The translations under genes and the position numbers were made by a program. From the NCBI GenBank assembly GCA_964471755.1, contig CAYYJM010000030.1:1-35566 (forward strand): a DNA stretch of 35,566 bases, written 5' to 3'. Numbering within the stretch: position 1 is the first letter of the stretch; each line of letters starts with the position of its first letter. Below are positions 26,123 to 34,518 of the stretch, one piece after another. The stretch comes from CAYYJM01 sp964471755. Lineage in GTDB: Bacteria; Planctomycetota; Planctomycetia; Gemmatales; Gemmataceae. The notes beneath the pieces are model-generated. The model was not told where the DNA came from, searched no databases, and saw nothing but the letters and a program-made list of their open reading frames with translations.

Positions 26123-26905
26123 ATGGGAGTCCTCGACCAGTTCCGCCTTGATGGCAAACGGGCCCTGATCACCGGGGCGAGTCGCGGCCTGGGCCGGGCC
26201 ATCGCCCAGGCCCTCGCCGAGGCGGGGGCGTCCATCGTTCTCGTCGGCCGGACGCCGGAGACGCTGCAAACCGCCCGCGATGAACTCATCAAGCTGGGCG
26301 GCACGGTCGATACCGCCGTCGCCGACCTGCACGACGCCAGTGCGGCCGAGTCGCTCTGCGAGGCCGTCCTGCGCGACTGCGGCCCGATCGACATCCTGGT
26401 CAACAACGTCGGCGGCCGACGCGAGAACATCCCGACCGAGGCGATGCCGCTCGACGCCTGGCAGGGCTTCCTCGACCTGAACCTGACCAGCGCCATGGTC
26501 TGCACCCAGCGTCTCGGAGCCGGCATGCTGGCCCGCGGCTGGGGCCGGATCATCAACGTCGCGTCGATCGCCGGGTGGTGCGTGTCGATGCGCGGCATCG
26601 AGGGCCGACATTACGAGACGGCCAAGGCCGCCCTGGTCGGCTTCACCCGCGCCGTGGCCGCCGACTGGGCCCCGCGCGGCGTGACCGTCAACGCCATCTG
26701 TCCGGGCGGCTTCATGACCGACGCGAATCGTCGCTGGTTTGGCGAACGGCCGGAGTTCCAGCGTCAGTTCGAGGTGAACATCCCGATGGGCCGACTCGGT
26801 GAGCCGGACGAGATCGCCCCCCTGGCCCTTTACCTGGCCAGCGACGCCTCCCGGTACATGACCGGAGCCGCACTCGTCATCGACGGCGGCTATACGCTGT
26901 GGTGA
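26123..26905 (+). CDS. Short-chain dehydrogenase/reductase
   Basis: 260 aa, the standard classical SDR size. The ATG at 26123 follows GGAG by seven bases; another in-frame ATG at 26102 is supplied by the hairpin repeat and has no ribosome site. The NAD(P)-binding glycine motif TGASRGLG is at 17-24, NNVGG near 94-98, and the catalytic set N120, S148, Y164 and K168 is complete. The C terminus (MTGAALVIDGGYTLW) is typical. The cofactor loop has VGRTPE after strand two, an arginine often seen with NADPH. The closest look is to gluconate 5-dehydrogenase/3-oxoacyl reductase types, but the substrate cannot be assigned. Confidence 0.92.
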   Translation: MGVLDQFRLDGKRALITGASRGLGRAIAQALAEAGASIVLVGRTPETLQTARDELIKLGGTVDTAVADLHDASAAESLCEAVLRDCGPIDILVNNVGGRRENIPTEAMPLDAWQGFLDLNLTSAMVCTQRLGAGMLARGWGRIINVASIAGWCVSMRGIEGRHYETAKAALVGFTRAVAADWAPRGVTVNAICPGGFMTDANRRWFGERPEFQRQFEVNIPMGRLGEPDEIAPLALYLASDASRYMTGAALVIDGGYTLW

Positions 26906-26927
26906 GCGAGGTAACCATCCCGGCGTT

Positions 26928-27803
26928 TCACTTGCTGTCCTTCGCCCTGGCGTCCTTCACCGGCACCGGCTCAGGCACCGGGGCCGGCTTCGCCCGGAAG
27001 CCGAAGGCACGTTCGACCTTGAACGAGACGCCCCAGTTTCCGTACTCGATGCTCGTGATGCCATTGCGCGTCGTCGAGCGGTAGTTCCCCTGGCCGGGTA
27101 GGATCTTCACCCGAACGACGCCCTGCTGACCAGCCTTGAGCAGGCCACAGTGGACGGCAGCCATCCCCAGATGCGAGCCGGTCGTGTAGACGTCCGTGCC
27201 GTAGATGGACCCGTTCGTCGCCCCGATGACTGCGTAGGTGAACACCTTGCCGATGTCATTGGCCCCGTTGTTGACATAGCCTGGATCGGGCAGGGCGTTC
27301 GCTGTCCCATGACGCAGGCCGCGAATCAGATCGCGCACGGCGACGGCCTCGTCGAGCTTCGCCTCCCGACAGAAGACGTCCTGGATCTTCTTTAGCTCGG
27401 CGGTGACCCGCTCCTCCCGTTTCCGGTATCCCTCCTCGATCCGGCTCTTGATCGCCTCCGCCTCCCTGTCGAACGGGCGATAGGCCTCCTGGACGGCCGC
27501 AGGCAGGTTGGCGATGACGACCTCGCCGTCCGCTCGCAGGGTGCGGATCACGTCGCGGACGGCGACGGCTTCATCGAGCTTCAGATCCTTGCAAAAGGCA
27601 TCCTGGACATCCTTCAGGGCCGTCGCCGTCTTCTCACGCCAGGCGGCAAGGTCGCGCTCGACGGCGCGGTCCAGCTCGATCGCCTCGTCCTCGAACTGGC
27701 GGACGACCTCCAGCGCCGCTGGCGGTAACTCGCCCGGAGCCGGATCGGCCGGCAGCCAGCAGAACAGGATCGCCCCGAGAACCCCCAGACGGACACTCGC
27801 CAT
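26928..27803 (-). CDS. Secreted LCCL-domain protein with duplicated helical module
   Basis: 291 aa. The ATG at 27803 has GGAGG upstream and opens a short signal (MASVRLGVLGAILFCWLPA). Two copies of one helical unit follow, at about 58-90 and 132-164: LKDVQDAFCKDLKLDEAVAV and LKKIQDVFCREAKLDEAVAV are nearly the same, each continuing RD.IR.LR. After a short linker comes an LCCL-type domain (about 185-266: NGSIYGTDVYTTGSHLGMAA, then YGNWGVSFKVERAF). LCCL domains are known from eukaryotic secreted proteins (cochlin, Limulus factor C) and from planctomycete proteins, and probably bind ligands or lipids. The C-terminal tail is Pro/Ala/Lys rich. The gene is convergent with the SDR gene, 22 bases apart. 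Confidence 0.82.
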   Translation of the reverse strand: MASVRLGVLGAILFCWLPADPAPGELPPAALEVVRQFEDEAIELDRAVERDLAAWREKTATALKDVQDAFCKDLKLDEAVAVRDVIRTLRADGEVVIANLPAAVQEAYRPFDREAEAIKSRIEEGYRKREERVTAELKKIQDVFCREAKLDEAVAVRDLIRGLRHGTANALPDPGYVNNGANDIGKVFTYAVIGATNGSIYGTDVYTTGSHLGMAAVHCGLLKAGQQGVVRVKILPGQGNYRSTTRNGITSIEYGNWGVSFKVERAFGFRAKPAPVPEPVPVKDARAKDSK

Positions 27804-27883
27804 GATCCAGCCCTCCGTCGCACCCAACGGATAAGTCTCCACCCTGAAGACGAGCCAGGCCCCGGCCACGTTTTCTCAATCGC

Positions 27884-28387
27884 CTACCCGACCAGGCCGA
27901 ATTCTGGCGCGTAGCGAACCAGGCCCGGAGCCGGTAGCCCGCCTTCGACCAGCGCCTGAACCATGAATTCCGGACCGGCGATGTACTCGTTCGTCAGGCC
28001 GCGCTCATCGGCCCGGACGAAGCCGAACCGGCCGTAGTAGGCCGGTTCGCCAAGAACGACAACGAAACGACAGCCGAGAGCCCGGCACGCCGTCAGGCCA
28101 GCTTCGATCAGGTGGGAGCCGATACCACGTCGCTGCCATTCCGGTAGCACCGCCACCGGCGCAAGGCCGAGACCGCCCACCTCCTGACCATCGACTGTCA
28201 CCGGACTGAAGGCGATATGGCCAACGACCACGCCATCGGCTTCTGCTACCAGAGTGACGACGAGTCGGCCCGCGTCGCGCAGAGCATCGACCAACCGGGC
28301 CTCGCCGTCGGTCGGGAAGGCGGCTCGATGCACCGCGGCGATGGCGGCAACATCGGCAGAGGATTCGGAGCGAAGCGTGATGGTCAT
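27884..28387 (-). CDS. GNAT family N-acetyltransferase (YhbS-like)
   Basis: 167 aa. ATG at 28387 has GGAGG seven bases upstream and overlaps the stop of the DUF4262 gene (ATGA), so the two are coupled. The acetyl-CoA pyrophosphate loop Q85-R-R-G-I-G90 is present after LAPVAVLPEWQ. The late segment with GEPAYYGRFGFVRA resembles COG3153/YhbS-type acetyltransferases, which lack an assigned substrate in most bacteria. Probably cytoplasmic. Confidence 0.88.
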   Translation of the reverse strand: MTITLRSESSADVAAIAAVHRAAFPTDGEARLVDALRDAGRLVVTLVAEADGVVVGHIAFSPVTVDGQEVGGLGLAPVAVLPEWQRRGIGSHLIEAGLTACRALGCRFVVVLGEPAYYGRFGFVRADERGLTNEYIAGPEFMVQALVEGGLPAPGLVRYAPEFGLVG

Positions 28388-28878
28388 GCCAGGTCCTCCG
28401 TTGGCGGGGCCGGCCCCAGGAGCGGCTGACGCGGCCGGAACCGCTCGTCGAAGCCCGGTTCCCAGGGGAACCGACCCTCGCGATCCGGCCAGACACATTG
28501 CAGCACCGGGAAGTCCTGACCGCGATTGAACCAACAGGCGTAGCCGAGGTACGGGCCGACCTGGTCCTGATCCACCGGCAGGAAGACAACCCGATATCCG
28601 CTCACGATGCCCTCGTAGAACCGACCCGGGTCGTAGCGATCACCGCCCTTGATGGTGGTTCCGAGATGGTTGATCAGGCGCTGGGCCGCCTCGTGATTCA
28701 GGCCGAAGAGGACGATCTCCGGATGCTGCCAGCCGCGCCACAGACCAACGGAGAAGGTGTAGCCCGGTCCCTCCGGATCGTCCGGGATGCCGAGTACGGC
28801 CCAGCCGTATTCCGCGACCCAGCCGAGAATCTGGCGGTCCTGATCGTCCTGCGGTTCGGGCAGCTCGCGCGGCGTCAT
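28384..28878 (-). CDS. DUF4262 domain protein
   Basis: 164 aa. ATG at 28878 with GGAGG eight bases upstream; a longer in-frame extension lacks a ribosome site and overlaps the divergent cupin gene. The sequence shows the DUF4262 pattern: GWAVLGIPDDPEGPGYTFSV near the start, then LWRGWQHPEIVLFGL and HEAAQRLINHLG. The fold is small and cytoplasmic, and the family has no known function. It is the first gene of a two-gene unit with the acetyltransferase, sharing ATGA. Confidence 0.88.
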   Translation of the reverse strand: MTPRELPEPQDDQDRQILGWVAEYGWAVLGIPDDPEGPGYTFSVGLWRGWQHPEIVLFGLNHEAAQRLINHLGTTIKGGDRYDPGRFYEGIVSGYRVVFLPVDQDQVGPYLGYACWFNRGQDFPVLQCVWPDREGRFPWEPGFDERFRPRQPLLGPAPPTEDLA

Positions 28879-28950
28879 CGGGTCATCCTCCGGGTTCTTC
28901 GCTATCGTATCCGACGAGGGTTCAGCCGCACCACTCCCGGAGGAAATTCC

Positions 28951-29316
28951 ATGCCCTGTCTCATCACCAGGCCAACGCGCATCGAGGCCGCCGGTAACAA
29001 GCCGAAGCTCATCGACGAGTACGTCGGCCGGGTCACGACTGGCACGAACGGCGTCAGCATCGCCCACATGCGCAGCCCCGGCGGCTGGCGCGAACCGGGT
29101 CAGACGCCAGAGTTCGACGAATACACCATCGTCCTGCGCGGCGTTCTTCGCGTCGAGTCGAAAGACGGTGTCCTCGACGTGTCAGCGGGTCAGGCAGTTC
29201 ACGCCCTGGCCGGTGAGTGGGTTCGCTACAGCACGCCGACCGAGGAAGGAGCCGAGTACATCGCTGTCTGCCTGCCCGCGTTCGGGCCGAACATCGTTCA
29301 TCGCGATACGGAGTGA
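28951..29316 (+). CDS. Small single-domain cupin
   Basis: 121 aa. ATG at 28951 with GGAGG seven bases upstream. The core (EFDEYTIVLRGVLRVESKDG, GQAVHALAGEWVRY) is a cupin barrel. The usual first metal motif G(X)5HXH is degenerate: E and Y occupy the expected positions, and only a late H is kept, so metal binding is doubtful. It may bind a small ligand without metal. It diverges from the DUF4262 gene across 72 bases and its end abuts the convergent hydrolase gene by two bases. Confidence 0.85.
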   Translation: MPCLITRPTRIEAAGNKPKLIDEYVGRVTTGTNGVSIAHMRSPGGWREPGQTPEFDEYTIVLRGVLRVESKDGVLDVSAGQAVHALAGEWVRYSTPTEEGAEYIAVCLPAFGPNIVHRDTE

Positions 29317-29318
29317 CA

Positions 29319-30194
29319 TCACTTCGTCAGCAGGCCGCGTATCTTGAGCCAGGCGGCGAGTCGGTCGGGCCAGGAAGACAGGACCGCATCCGTGGCAGCG
29401 AGGCCGACACCGTGTCGGCCCTTCTCGTAGATGTGCAACTCGGCCGGCACCTTCGCCTTGCGTAGGGCCAGGTAGAACAGGACGCTGTTCTCCGGTGGCA
29501 CCGCCGTGTCCTCGCTCGTGTGGAACAGGAACGTCGGTGGCGTCTGCGGCGTCACCCGCCGTTCGTTGCACAGGCTCTCGACCAGCTTCGCGTCGGCGTC
29601 CTTGCCGAGCAGGTTGTTGCGCGAACCCAGATGAGCGTACGGCGGCTCCAGGGTGATGACCGGATAGCACAGGATGGCGAAGTCCGGCCGACTACTCTCC
29701 CGGGCGACCGGATCCGTGGCGTCGGGCTTGCCGTCGTCGAAGTGCGTCGCCACGGTCGAGGCGAGGTGTCCGCCGGCCGAGAAGCCCCAGATGCCGATCC
29801 GCTTCGGATCGAGGCCGAACTCCTTCGCCCGCGACCGCACCGAGCGGATGGCCTGCTGGGCGTCCTGCAACGGGATCGGATGTCGATAGCGCGGCCCGAG
29901 CCGATAGCGAACGACGAAGGCCGCGACGCCGAGTTTGTTCAGGAACTCGGCCGGGTCCTTGCCCTCGTGACCGTCCGCCAGATGGCCGTAGCCGCCACCC
30001 GGACAGATGACGACGGCCGTGCCGTTACCCTTTCCGGTCGGCGGCAGATACAGGCTGAGCGTCGGCTTGTCGGCCGGCGTATCGCCCAGGGCCCCCGGCG
30101 CTCCGCCGGGATAGAGCAGTTCCACCTTCTGGGCTCCGGGTGAGCCGGTCTGGGCCAGGGCCAGGACGGCACTCAGAATCAGCGTCGCGTTCAT
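29319..30194 (-). CDS. Secreted alpha/beta hydrolase (acetyl-xylan-esterase-like)
   Basis: 291 aa. ATG at 30194 opens a Sec signal (MNATLILSAVLALAQTGSPG). The oxyanion segment is CPGGGYGHLA (about 64-73), the nucleophile elbow is G137-F-S139-A-G141, the acid is D229 in HTSEDTAVPPENS, and the base is H261 in GRHGVG; the triad is complete. The order matches the BD-FAE / COG0657 esterase type often annotated in planctomycetes as acetyl xylan esterase or endo-xylanase-like. It would act on ester groups of polysaccharides or other acyl esters outside the cytoplasm. The substrate is not provable here. Confidence 0.87.
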   Translation of the reverse strand: MNATLILSAVLALAQTGSPGAQKVELLYPGGAPGALGDTPADKPTLSLYLPPTGKGNGTAVVICPGGGYGHLADGHEGKDPAEFLNKLGVAAFVVRYRLGPRYRHPIPLQDAQQAIRSVRSRAKEFGLDPKRIGIWGFSAGGHLASTVATHFDDGKPDATDPVARESSRPDFAILCYPVITLEPPYAHLGSRNNLLGKDADAKLVESLCNERRVTPQTPPTFLFHTSEDTAVPPENSVLFYLALRKAKVPAELHIYEKGRHGVGLAATDAVLSSWPDRLAAWLKIRGLLTK

Positions 30195-30467
30195 GATCGG
30201 TCTCGTCTCCTGGGTCAGGCGTGCATCGGGAAGGGACAGCATACCGGAAGATGGGAGCCTTCGCCAATTTCTCCTGGCTGGGTAATTTCTCCGCCGGGCT
30301 TCCGTTTCGTGTGCTAGTTTTCCAAAAGCCGATACCCTGTCCAGTCGGGAGGCCGGGCGAGCCAATCCCGGATGCCCGCAAAGGCAGGAGAACCGTCAGC
30401 CACGTTGCCGGTCGATGCCCGACCTGCCGGGCGCGGTTGCCGGCTTCATCTGGTGGGCGGGGGATGT
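30195..30467. other. Divergent intergenic region
   Basis: 272 bases between the hydrolase and FHA genes. A short A/T-rich stretch (about 30310-30335) may hold promoter elements, but I found no convincing -35/-10 pair. No small gene is visible; the open frame from 30372 to the FHA start is best read as upstream sequence. Confidence 0.5.
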
Positions 30468-32891
30468 ATGCGGAAAGATCGTGATGCAGCGCCGGATCCG
30501 TTGCAGCCGGCGTTGATCGTAACGTACGGGAACACCAGTCGTAAACGCCGACCGCTCGACAAGCCCGTGTTGGTCCTCGGGCGCATCCAGGGGTGCGACA
30601 TGCCGCTGATGTCGCCCGACGTCGCGCCGGTCCATTGCATCATCGTGCGTCTCGCCAACGGCTGGCGTATCCGCGATTGCAGCGGTCACCTTGGGACGCG
30701 TCTCAATGGCAAGACCATCACCGAGGAACCGCTCGCCGACGATGATCACCTGCAGATCGGCCCGTTCAACTTCAAGGTCCATCTGCCCGCTCGCCCAGAA
30801 CCGGTGGAGCCGACCTCGCCATCAGGCCCGGCCGCATCAGCTGCGGAAGGAGATCCGGGCGCGGTCGATGTCGATCGGCTCACTCAGTCTCGGGCGAACC
30901 TCGTTCGGCTGGCCCGGGCCTACCGACTACAGGCTCAGGCCGCCTTGCAGCAACAGGTCGACCTGAAGGCCGAACTGACAGCGTGCGTCCGCGATCTGTC
31001 GGCCGATCGCAGCGATCTCGACCGGGACTGGCAGCAACTCGAAAAATCCGCTCTGGCCCTGCGCGTTCGAGAACTGGACCTGGAGCGGGCCGAGAAGGTG
31101 GTTCGGGATCGACTCGTCCACCTGGAAGAGGAACAGCGTCAACTCAAGGAAACCTCTCCCATCGAGAACGATGACCAGCACCGAGAAGCCCTGGAGGCTC
31201 TGGAAAAGGAACGGGCAGACCTGGCCAATCGCCTGGAACACCTCGAACTCCAGTGCGACCAACTCGACCGCGAACGCGCGGAGATCGAGGCCGCCCGGAA
31301 CGAACTGGAGGCGGCCCGACTGGAGGTCGATGGCCTGCGCAGTCAGGCCGAGGCCGATCAGAACCGGGCTCGCGATCTCTTTCGCCAGCGCGAACAGCAA
31401 CTGGCCCAGCGCGCCGCCGAACTGGAAGCCCGTGCCGCGAACAACCAGCGTGAACCGGGCGACGCCAGTCCGATTCAGGTGGTCCGCGTGGCCGACGACA
31501 CCCTTCGCCAGGCTCGCGACGAGGCCCGCCAGCAACTCGATCAACTCCGCCTGATCGCTGACGGTTTGCAGCGCGAGAACGAGGAACTACGGTCCAAACT
31601 GTCCGGGGCCGGGGCCGGAGCCGAGAGACCACTGGTGGGATCGGTCGGCACTCCCACCGTGCCCCGGAGCGAACTGGAGTCTTCCGAGGCGGCCTACGCG
31701 GCGTTGCAAATGCAGCTCAAGCGTCTCCAGGTCGAGCGCAATCAGGAACGAAGTCAGATCCGCGAACAGATGGAGCAACTTCGCCAGGAAAATGAACTGC
31801 TACGGGACCGTCTGGCTGGAACGGGTTCCGCGCCCGATGCCGCCGAGGTGAACGCGGCGGCCTTGCAGGCCCACCTTCGCCAGGCACAATCCGAACGTGA
31901 GGAAGAAAACGCCCGGTCGCAGGCTCAGATCGCCGAGCTTCATCAGGAGATTGAGATCCTTCGTCAGGCAGCCATTGGCGAGGCGACCGTTCCCGTGTCA
32001 ATCAGCGAGCGCGCCGAGTTTGAGCAGCAGATCAACTCCCTGACTCGAGAGACCGATCGGTTACGCGGTCTGCTGAAGCAGGTCTACGAGGAGAACGAGA
32101 TCCTCAAACAGCAGTCGCTGGCAGCGCTCACCGTTCCTTCCGAGAGTTCTGTGGAACATCTTGACACGCCGCAGGTTTCAGAAGACGAGATGCGCCAACT
32201 CGTCGCCCACCTCGATCTGCTTCGCGAGGAGAACGAGCAGCTTCAGCAAGGCTTGCTCCACGCTCAGTCCCACGAGATCGAACTGAACAACAAGTCCCGT
32301 ACCGTCGAACTGCTCCAGCAACAGATCGTCAGCCTTCAGACCGACTTGCAACAGGTCCAGACGCAGATGGCGACGCGAGATCAGGAAGTCGAGGGACTCC
32401 GTGAGGAGGTGGCCCTCTCCGGCGAGGTGAAGACGATCCAGGCCCTGCGTCAGTCCGTCCACAAACTCGAAAGTGACCTTCAGGACCGCGATGCCGTGAT
32501 CGAAAAACTGATGGTGGCCCTGGACGCCCCGACGGCGAACATGCAGCATTCCGGCTCCTACGAGCGGGAACTGCATCAGTTCCGGGTCGAGCTGGAACGA
32601 GATCGCCGCATGGTCGATGAGCAACTGGCGGAGCTACGTCAGCGGCAAGGAGACATCGAGGATGCGGCCCGTGAGACCGAGTTACAGCTCTCCCGCGAAC
32701 GGGCGGCGATGGCCCGGGAACGGAACGAACTGACGCGCATGCGGGATGACATTCGCATGGATCAGGAGCGCCTCGAACGGCTGTCGAAGAATCTCGCCAA
32801 CAATGGTGCCTCGATCGCGCAACTCCGGAGCGTCCTGGCGCAGAACACCAATGACGCCGTCAGCCCCAGTAACAAGGACCGACGGCGCTGA
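30468..32891 (+). CDS. FHA-domain protein with very long coiled coil
   Basis: 807 aa from ATG at 30468; the ribosome site (GGGGG) is weak. Residues 33-106 are an FHA domain with GR at 38-39, H56 and GTRLNG at 76-81. In the usual S-R-x-H patch, A53 and P54 replace Ser and Arg, so phosphothreonine binding is probably weakened. From about 150 to 790 the chain is nearly continuous heptad repeat rich in Q, E, R and L (for example LQRENEELRSKL, QLRQENELLRDRL), broken by three short Gly/Ala/Pro breaks. The tail is basic. It could be a filament-like scaffold or polar organiser, coupled to a partner through the FHA head. No signal peptide or membrane helix. It converges on the CDGSH gene with three bases between them. 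Confidence 0.85.
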   Translation: MRKDRDAAPDPLQPALIVTYGNTSRKRRPLDKPVLVLGRIQGCDMPLMSPDVAPVHCIIVRLANGWRIRDCSGHLGTRLNGKTITEEPLADDDHLQIGPFNFKVHLPARPEPVEPTSPSGPAASAAEGDPGAVDVDRLTQSRANLVRLARAYRLQAQAALQQQVDLKAELTACVRDLSADRSDLDRDWQQLEKSALALRVRELDLERAEKVVRDRLVHLEEEQRQLKETSPIENDDQHREALEALEKERADLANRLEHLELQCDQLDRERAEIEAARNELEAARLEVDGLRSQAEADQNRARDLFRQREQQLAQRAAELEARAANNQREPGDASPIQVVRVADDTLRQARDEARQQLDQLRLIADGLQRENEELRSKLSGAGAGAERPLVGSVGTPTVPRSELESSEAAYAALQMQLKRLQVERNQERSQIREQMEQLRQENELLRDRLAGTGSAPDAAEVNAAALQAHLRQAQSEREEENARSQAQIAELHQEIEILRQAAIGEATVPVSISERAEFEQQINSLTRETDRLRGLLKQVYEENEILKQQSLAALTVPSESSVEHLDTPQVSEDEMRQLVAHLDLLREENEQLQQGLLHAQSHEIELNNKSRTVELLQQQIVSLQTDLQQVQTQMATRDQEVEGLREEVALSGEVKTIQALRQSVHKLESDLQDRDAVIEKLMVALDAPTANMQHSGSYERELHQFRVELERDRRMVDEQLAELRQRQGDIEDAARETELQLSRERAAMARERNELTRMRDDIRMDQERLERLSKNLANNGASIAQLRSVLAQNTNDAVSPSNKDRRR

Positions 32892-32894
32892 CGC

Positions 32895-33143
32895 TCAGTT
32901 CGCTGGCCCCTCGTCCGGCGTCGGCGTTGGAGTCGGAGCCAGTTCCCCCGCGACGAACCCGCACGTTTTGTGCGTCCCATCACAGAAGGGACGTTTTCCC
33001 GACTGCCCGCAGCGGCACAGGGCCACCGCGTCCTTGCCCGCCGGGATGACGAACTTGTTGCCGAGATGGTCGATGATCTCGACCGGTCCCTTGACCACCA
33101 GGGGGCCATTCTCTCGACAGCGGATCACCACCAGTTCACTCAT
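32895..33143 (-). CDS. CDGSH iron-sulfur domain protein
   Basis: 82 aa. ATG at 33143 with GGGAG upstream. The motif C43-x-C45-x8-C54-x3-H58 (CRCGQSGKRPFCDGTH) is the three-Cys/one-His [2Fe-2S] ligand set of the CDGSH family. These small proteins carry a labile iron-sulfur cluster involved in iron or redox handling; the exact role is unknown. The tail is a Pro/Thr-rich stretch. It is the last gene of a minus-strand run with the lipoprotein (27 bases upstream) and DUF2752 genes. Confidence 0.92.
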   Translation of the reverse strand: MSELVVIRCRENGPLVVKGPVEIIDHLGNKFVIPAGKDAVALCRCGQSGKRPFCDGTHKTCGFVAGELAPTPTPTPDEGPAN

Positions 33144-33170
33144 GAGGCTTCTCCCAGAAAGCAGCGACCA

Positions 33171-33880
33171 TCAGTTCAGCCCGAACGGTTGTCGGCTGCG
33201 CTGATACGATTCCATGCGCGGATGCGGGGCGAAGCAGTACGAGACACGCCGGGCGACGTGATCGAGGAAGCCATTGCGGAACTCTCGCTGGCTGGTTCCC
33301 AGTTCGGCCGCCCGCGGCTGATCGGGGAAGACGAACGAGAAGTTTCGCCGCTCCGGCGTGTAATCCGGGTGGGCCATCGGCAGCAGATTCACGGTCAACT
33401 CCATCCGCCCGCGGTAGAGCTGCTCCTGGCTGCCCTTCTCGAACAGCGACATGCCGAAGATCTCCATGTACACGACATAGTCGGCCTGGAAGTGTTCGCC
33501 CACGGCACGGGGATCTTCCTTCCAGTCGGAGTGCTTGCTCTTGTATTCCTCGACCTTGCGCGGCGCGATGATCAGGACGTTGTCGTTCTTCGTGAACAGT
33601 TCGATCAGCCGGCGCGAGGTCAGGTCCGCCAGATCCTGCTCGACCCCGATCATCTCCGGCATGGCGAAGGCATTGACCAGGGCGGGCAGGATGACAACGC
33701 GGACGGTCTTCTTCGAGTCCGGCGAGGTCAGCGAACACAACTCCGGTTCGAGTTTCTGTTCCGGTGTCAGAAAGTAGGCCAGCGAGCCCAGACTACAGCC
33801 GGTCGCGGCCAGGGCCAGAAAGAGAAGACCCGCCAGTGACCCGTTTCGCATCCATGCCAGCNNNNNNNNNNTGCCATCAT
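33171..33880 (-). CDS. Putative lipoprotein, N terminus interrupted by a 10-N gap
   Basis: About 230 aa after the gap. Reading from 33851 gives MRNGSLAGLLFLALAATGC, a clear lipobox with C19 in that numbering. A better start is the ATG ATG at 33880-33875, with GGGGGAG six bases upstream, but the 10-N gap (33862-33871) breaks its frame; joining would need a gap of length 2 modulo 3 (8 or 11, for instance). The mature protein has strand KTVRVVILPALVN, helix LADLTSRRLIELFT, NDNVLIIAPRKVEEYK and ADYVVYMEIFGMSL. This alternation recalls periplasmic TolB-N/LpoB/CsgG/GNA1162 folds, but that is inference. It is likely anchored in the outer or inner membrane. Confidence 0.78.
33862..33871. other. Assembly gap, 10 N, inside the lipoprotein gene
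   Basis: The sequence on the start-codon side (ATG ATG GCA) and the lipobox side are in different frames with a ten-base gap, so ten is a placeholder. Confidence 0.75.
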
Positions 33881-33909
33881 GGTATCTCCCCCGGTCGTCG
33901 TGGCGATCT

Positions 33910-34428
33910 TCAGCTCCCCGCACCTCCCCCGGTGTAGAGAGTCAGAGCGACCACGAGCAGCCACCGAACCAGCGTCAGGGCGGCAAAGACGACCACCAGC
34001 ACCAGGAACGTCCACTCCAGCGAGCGGATGAACGGCGTCCGGCCGCACCAGGCTCCGATCAGGCACCACGGAATCGCCAGCAGACAGAGCCCGGCCAGCA
34101 AGGTGCCGGCAAAGTTCGCCCGCAGCGAGTTGACCACATCGCCACGCACGAGCAGGGCGAAGCTGGTCGTCATGCCGCACGACGGACAGGGCACACCCGT
34201 CACCAGGTAGAAGCCGCAATCAGTCAGGCCCAGCTGGGTGTGCGTGCCCATCGTCCGAGCCGTACCGTCGGGAGCGTAGGGATTGATCAGGGCGGCCAGG
34301 GTAAAGACCCCCAGCAGAGCCAGAGCAATGCCCAGCAGCGCTCCCCGTACGGAGCCGGCCAGGACGGGGGCAACGTCCAGGATCGGCTCGGATTTCGGCG
34401 TCGGTTCGGTGATCGAGGGCGGGTTCAT
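33910..34428 (-). CDS. DUF2752 membrane protein
   Basis: 172 aa. ATG at 34428 with GGAGG ten bases upstream. Three membrane helices lie at about 28-48, 107-128 and 139-163. The DUF2752 signature is the C81-PSC84-G motif followed by MTTSFALLVRGDVVNSL. The family is short, found in many phyla, and of unknown function; the CPxCG motif may bind metal or form a redox pair. The lipoprotein gene starts 29 bases downstream, and CDGSH follows, giving a plausible three-gene unit at the cell envelope. Confidence 0.88.
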   Translation of the reverse strand: MNPPSITEPTPKSEPILDVAPVLAGSVRGALLGIALALLGVFTLAALINPYAPDGTARTMGTHTQLGLTDCGFYLVTGVPCPSCGMTTSFALLVRGDVVNSLRANFAGTLLAGLCLLAIPWCLIGAWCGRTPFIRSLEWTFLVLVVVFAALTLVRWLLVVALTLYTGGGAGS

Positions 34429-34518
34429 AACACGGCATCCTCCACGCGGCAAGAGCAATCTTCGGCGAGTCGGGCCGCGCTCTATCATTATCCGCAAGAC
34501 GACGCGAAAAGCGAGCGG

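Noticed and set aside
28498..28950. Upstream extension of the cupin gene by 151 residues
   Set aside because: It is antisense to the DUF4262 gene and the cupin has its own GGAGG site and ATG at 28951.
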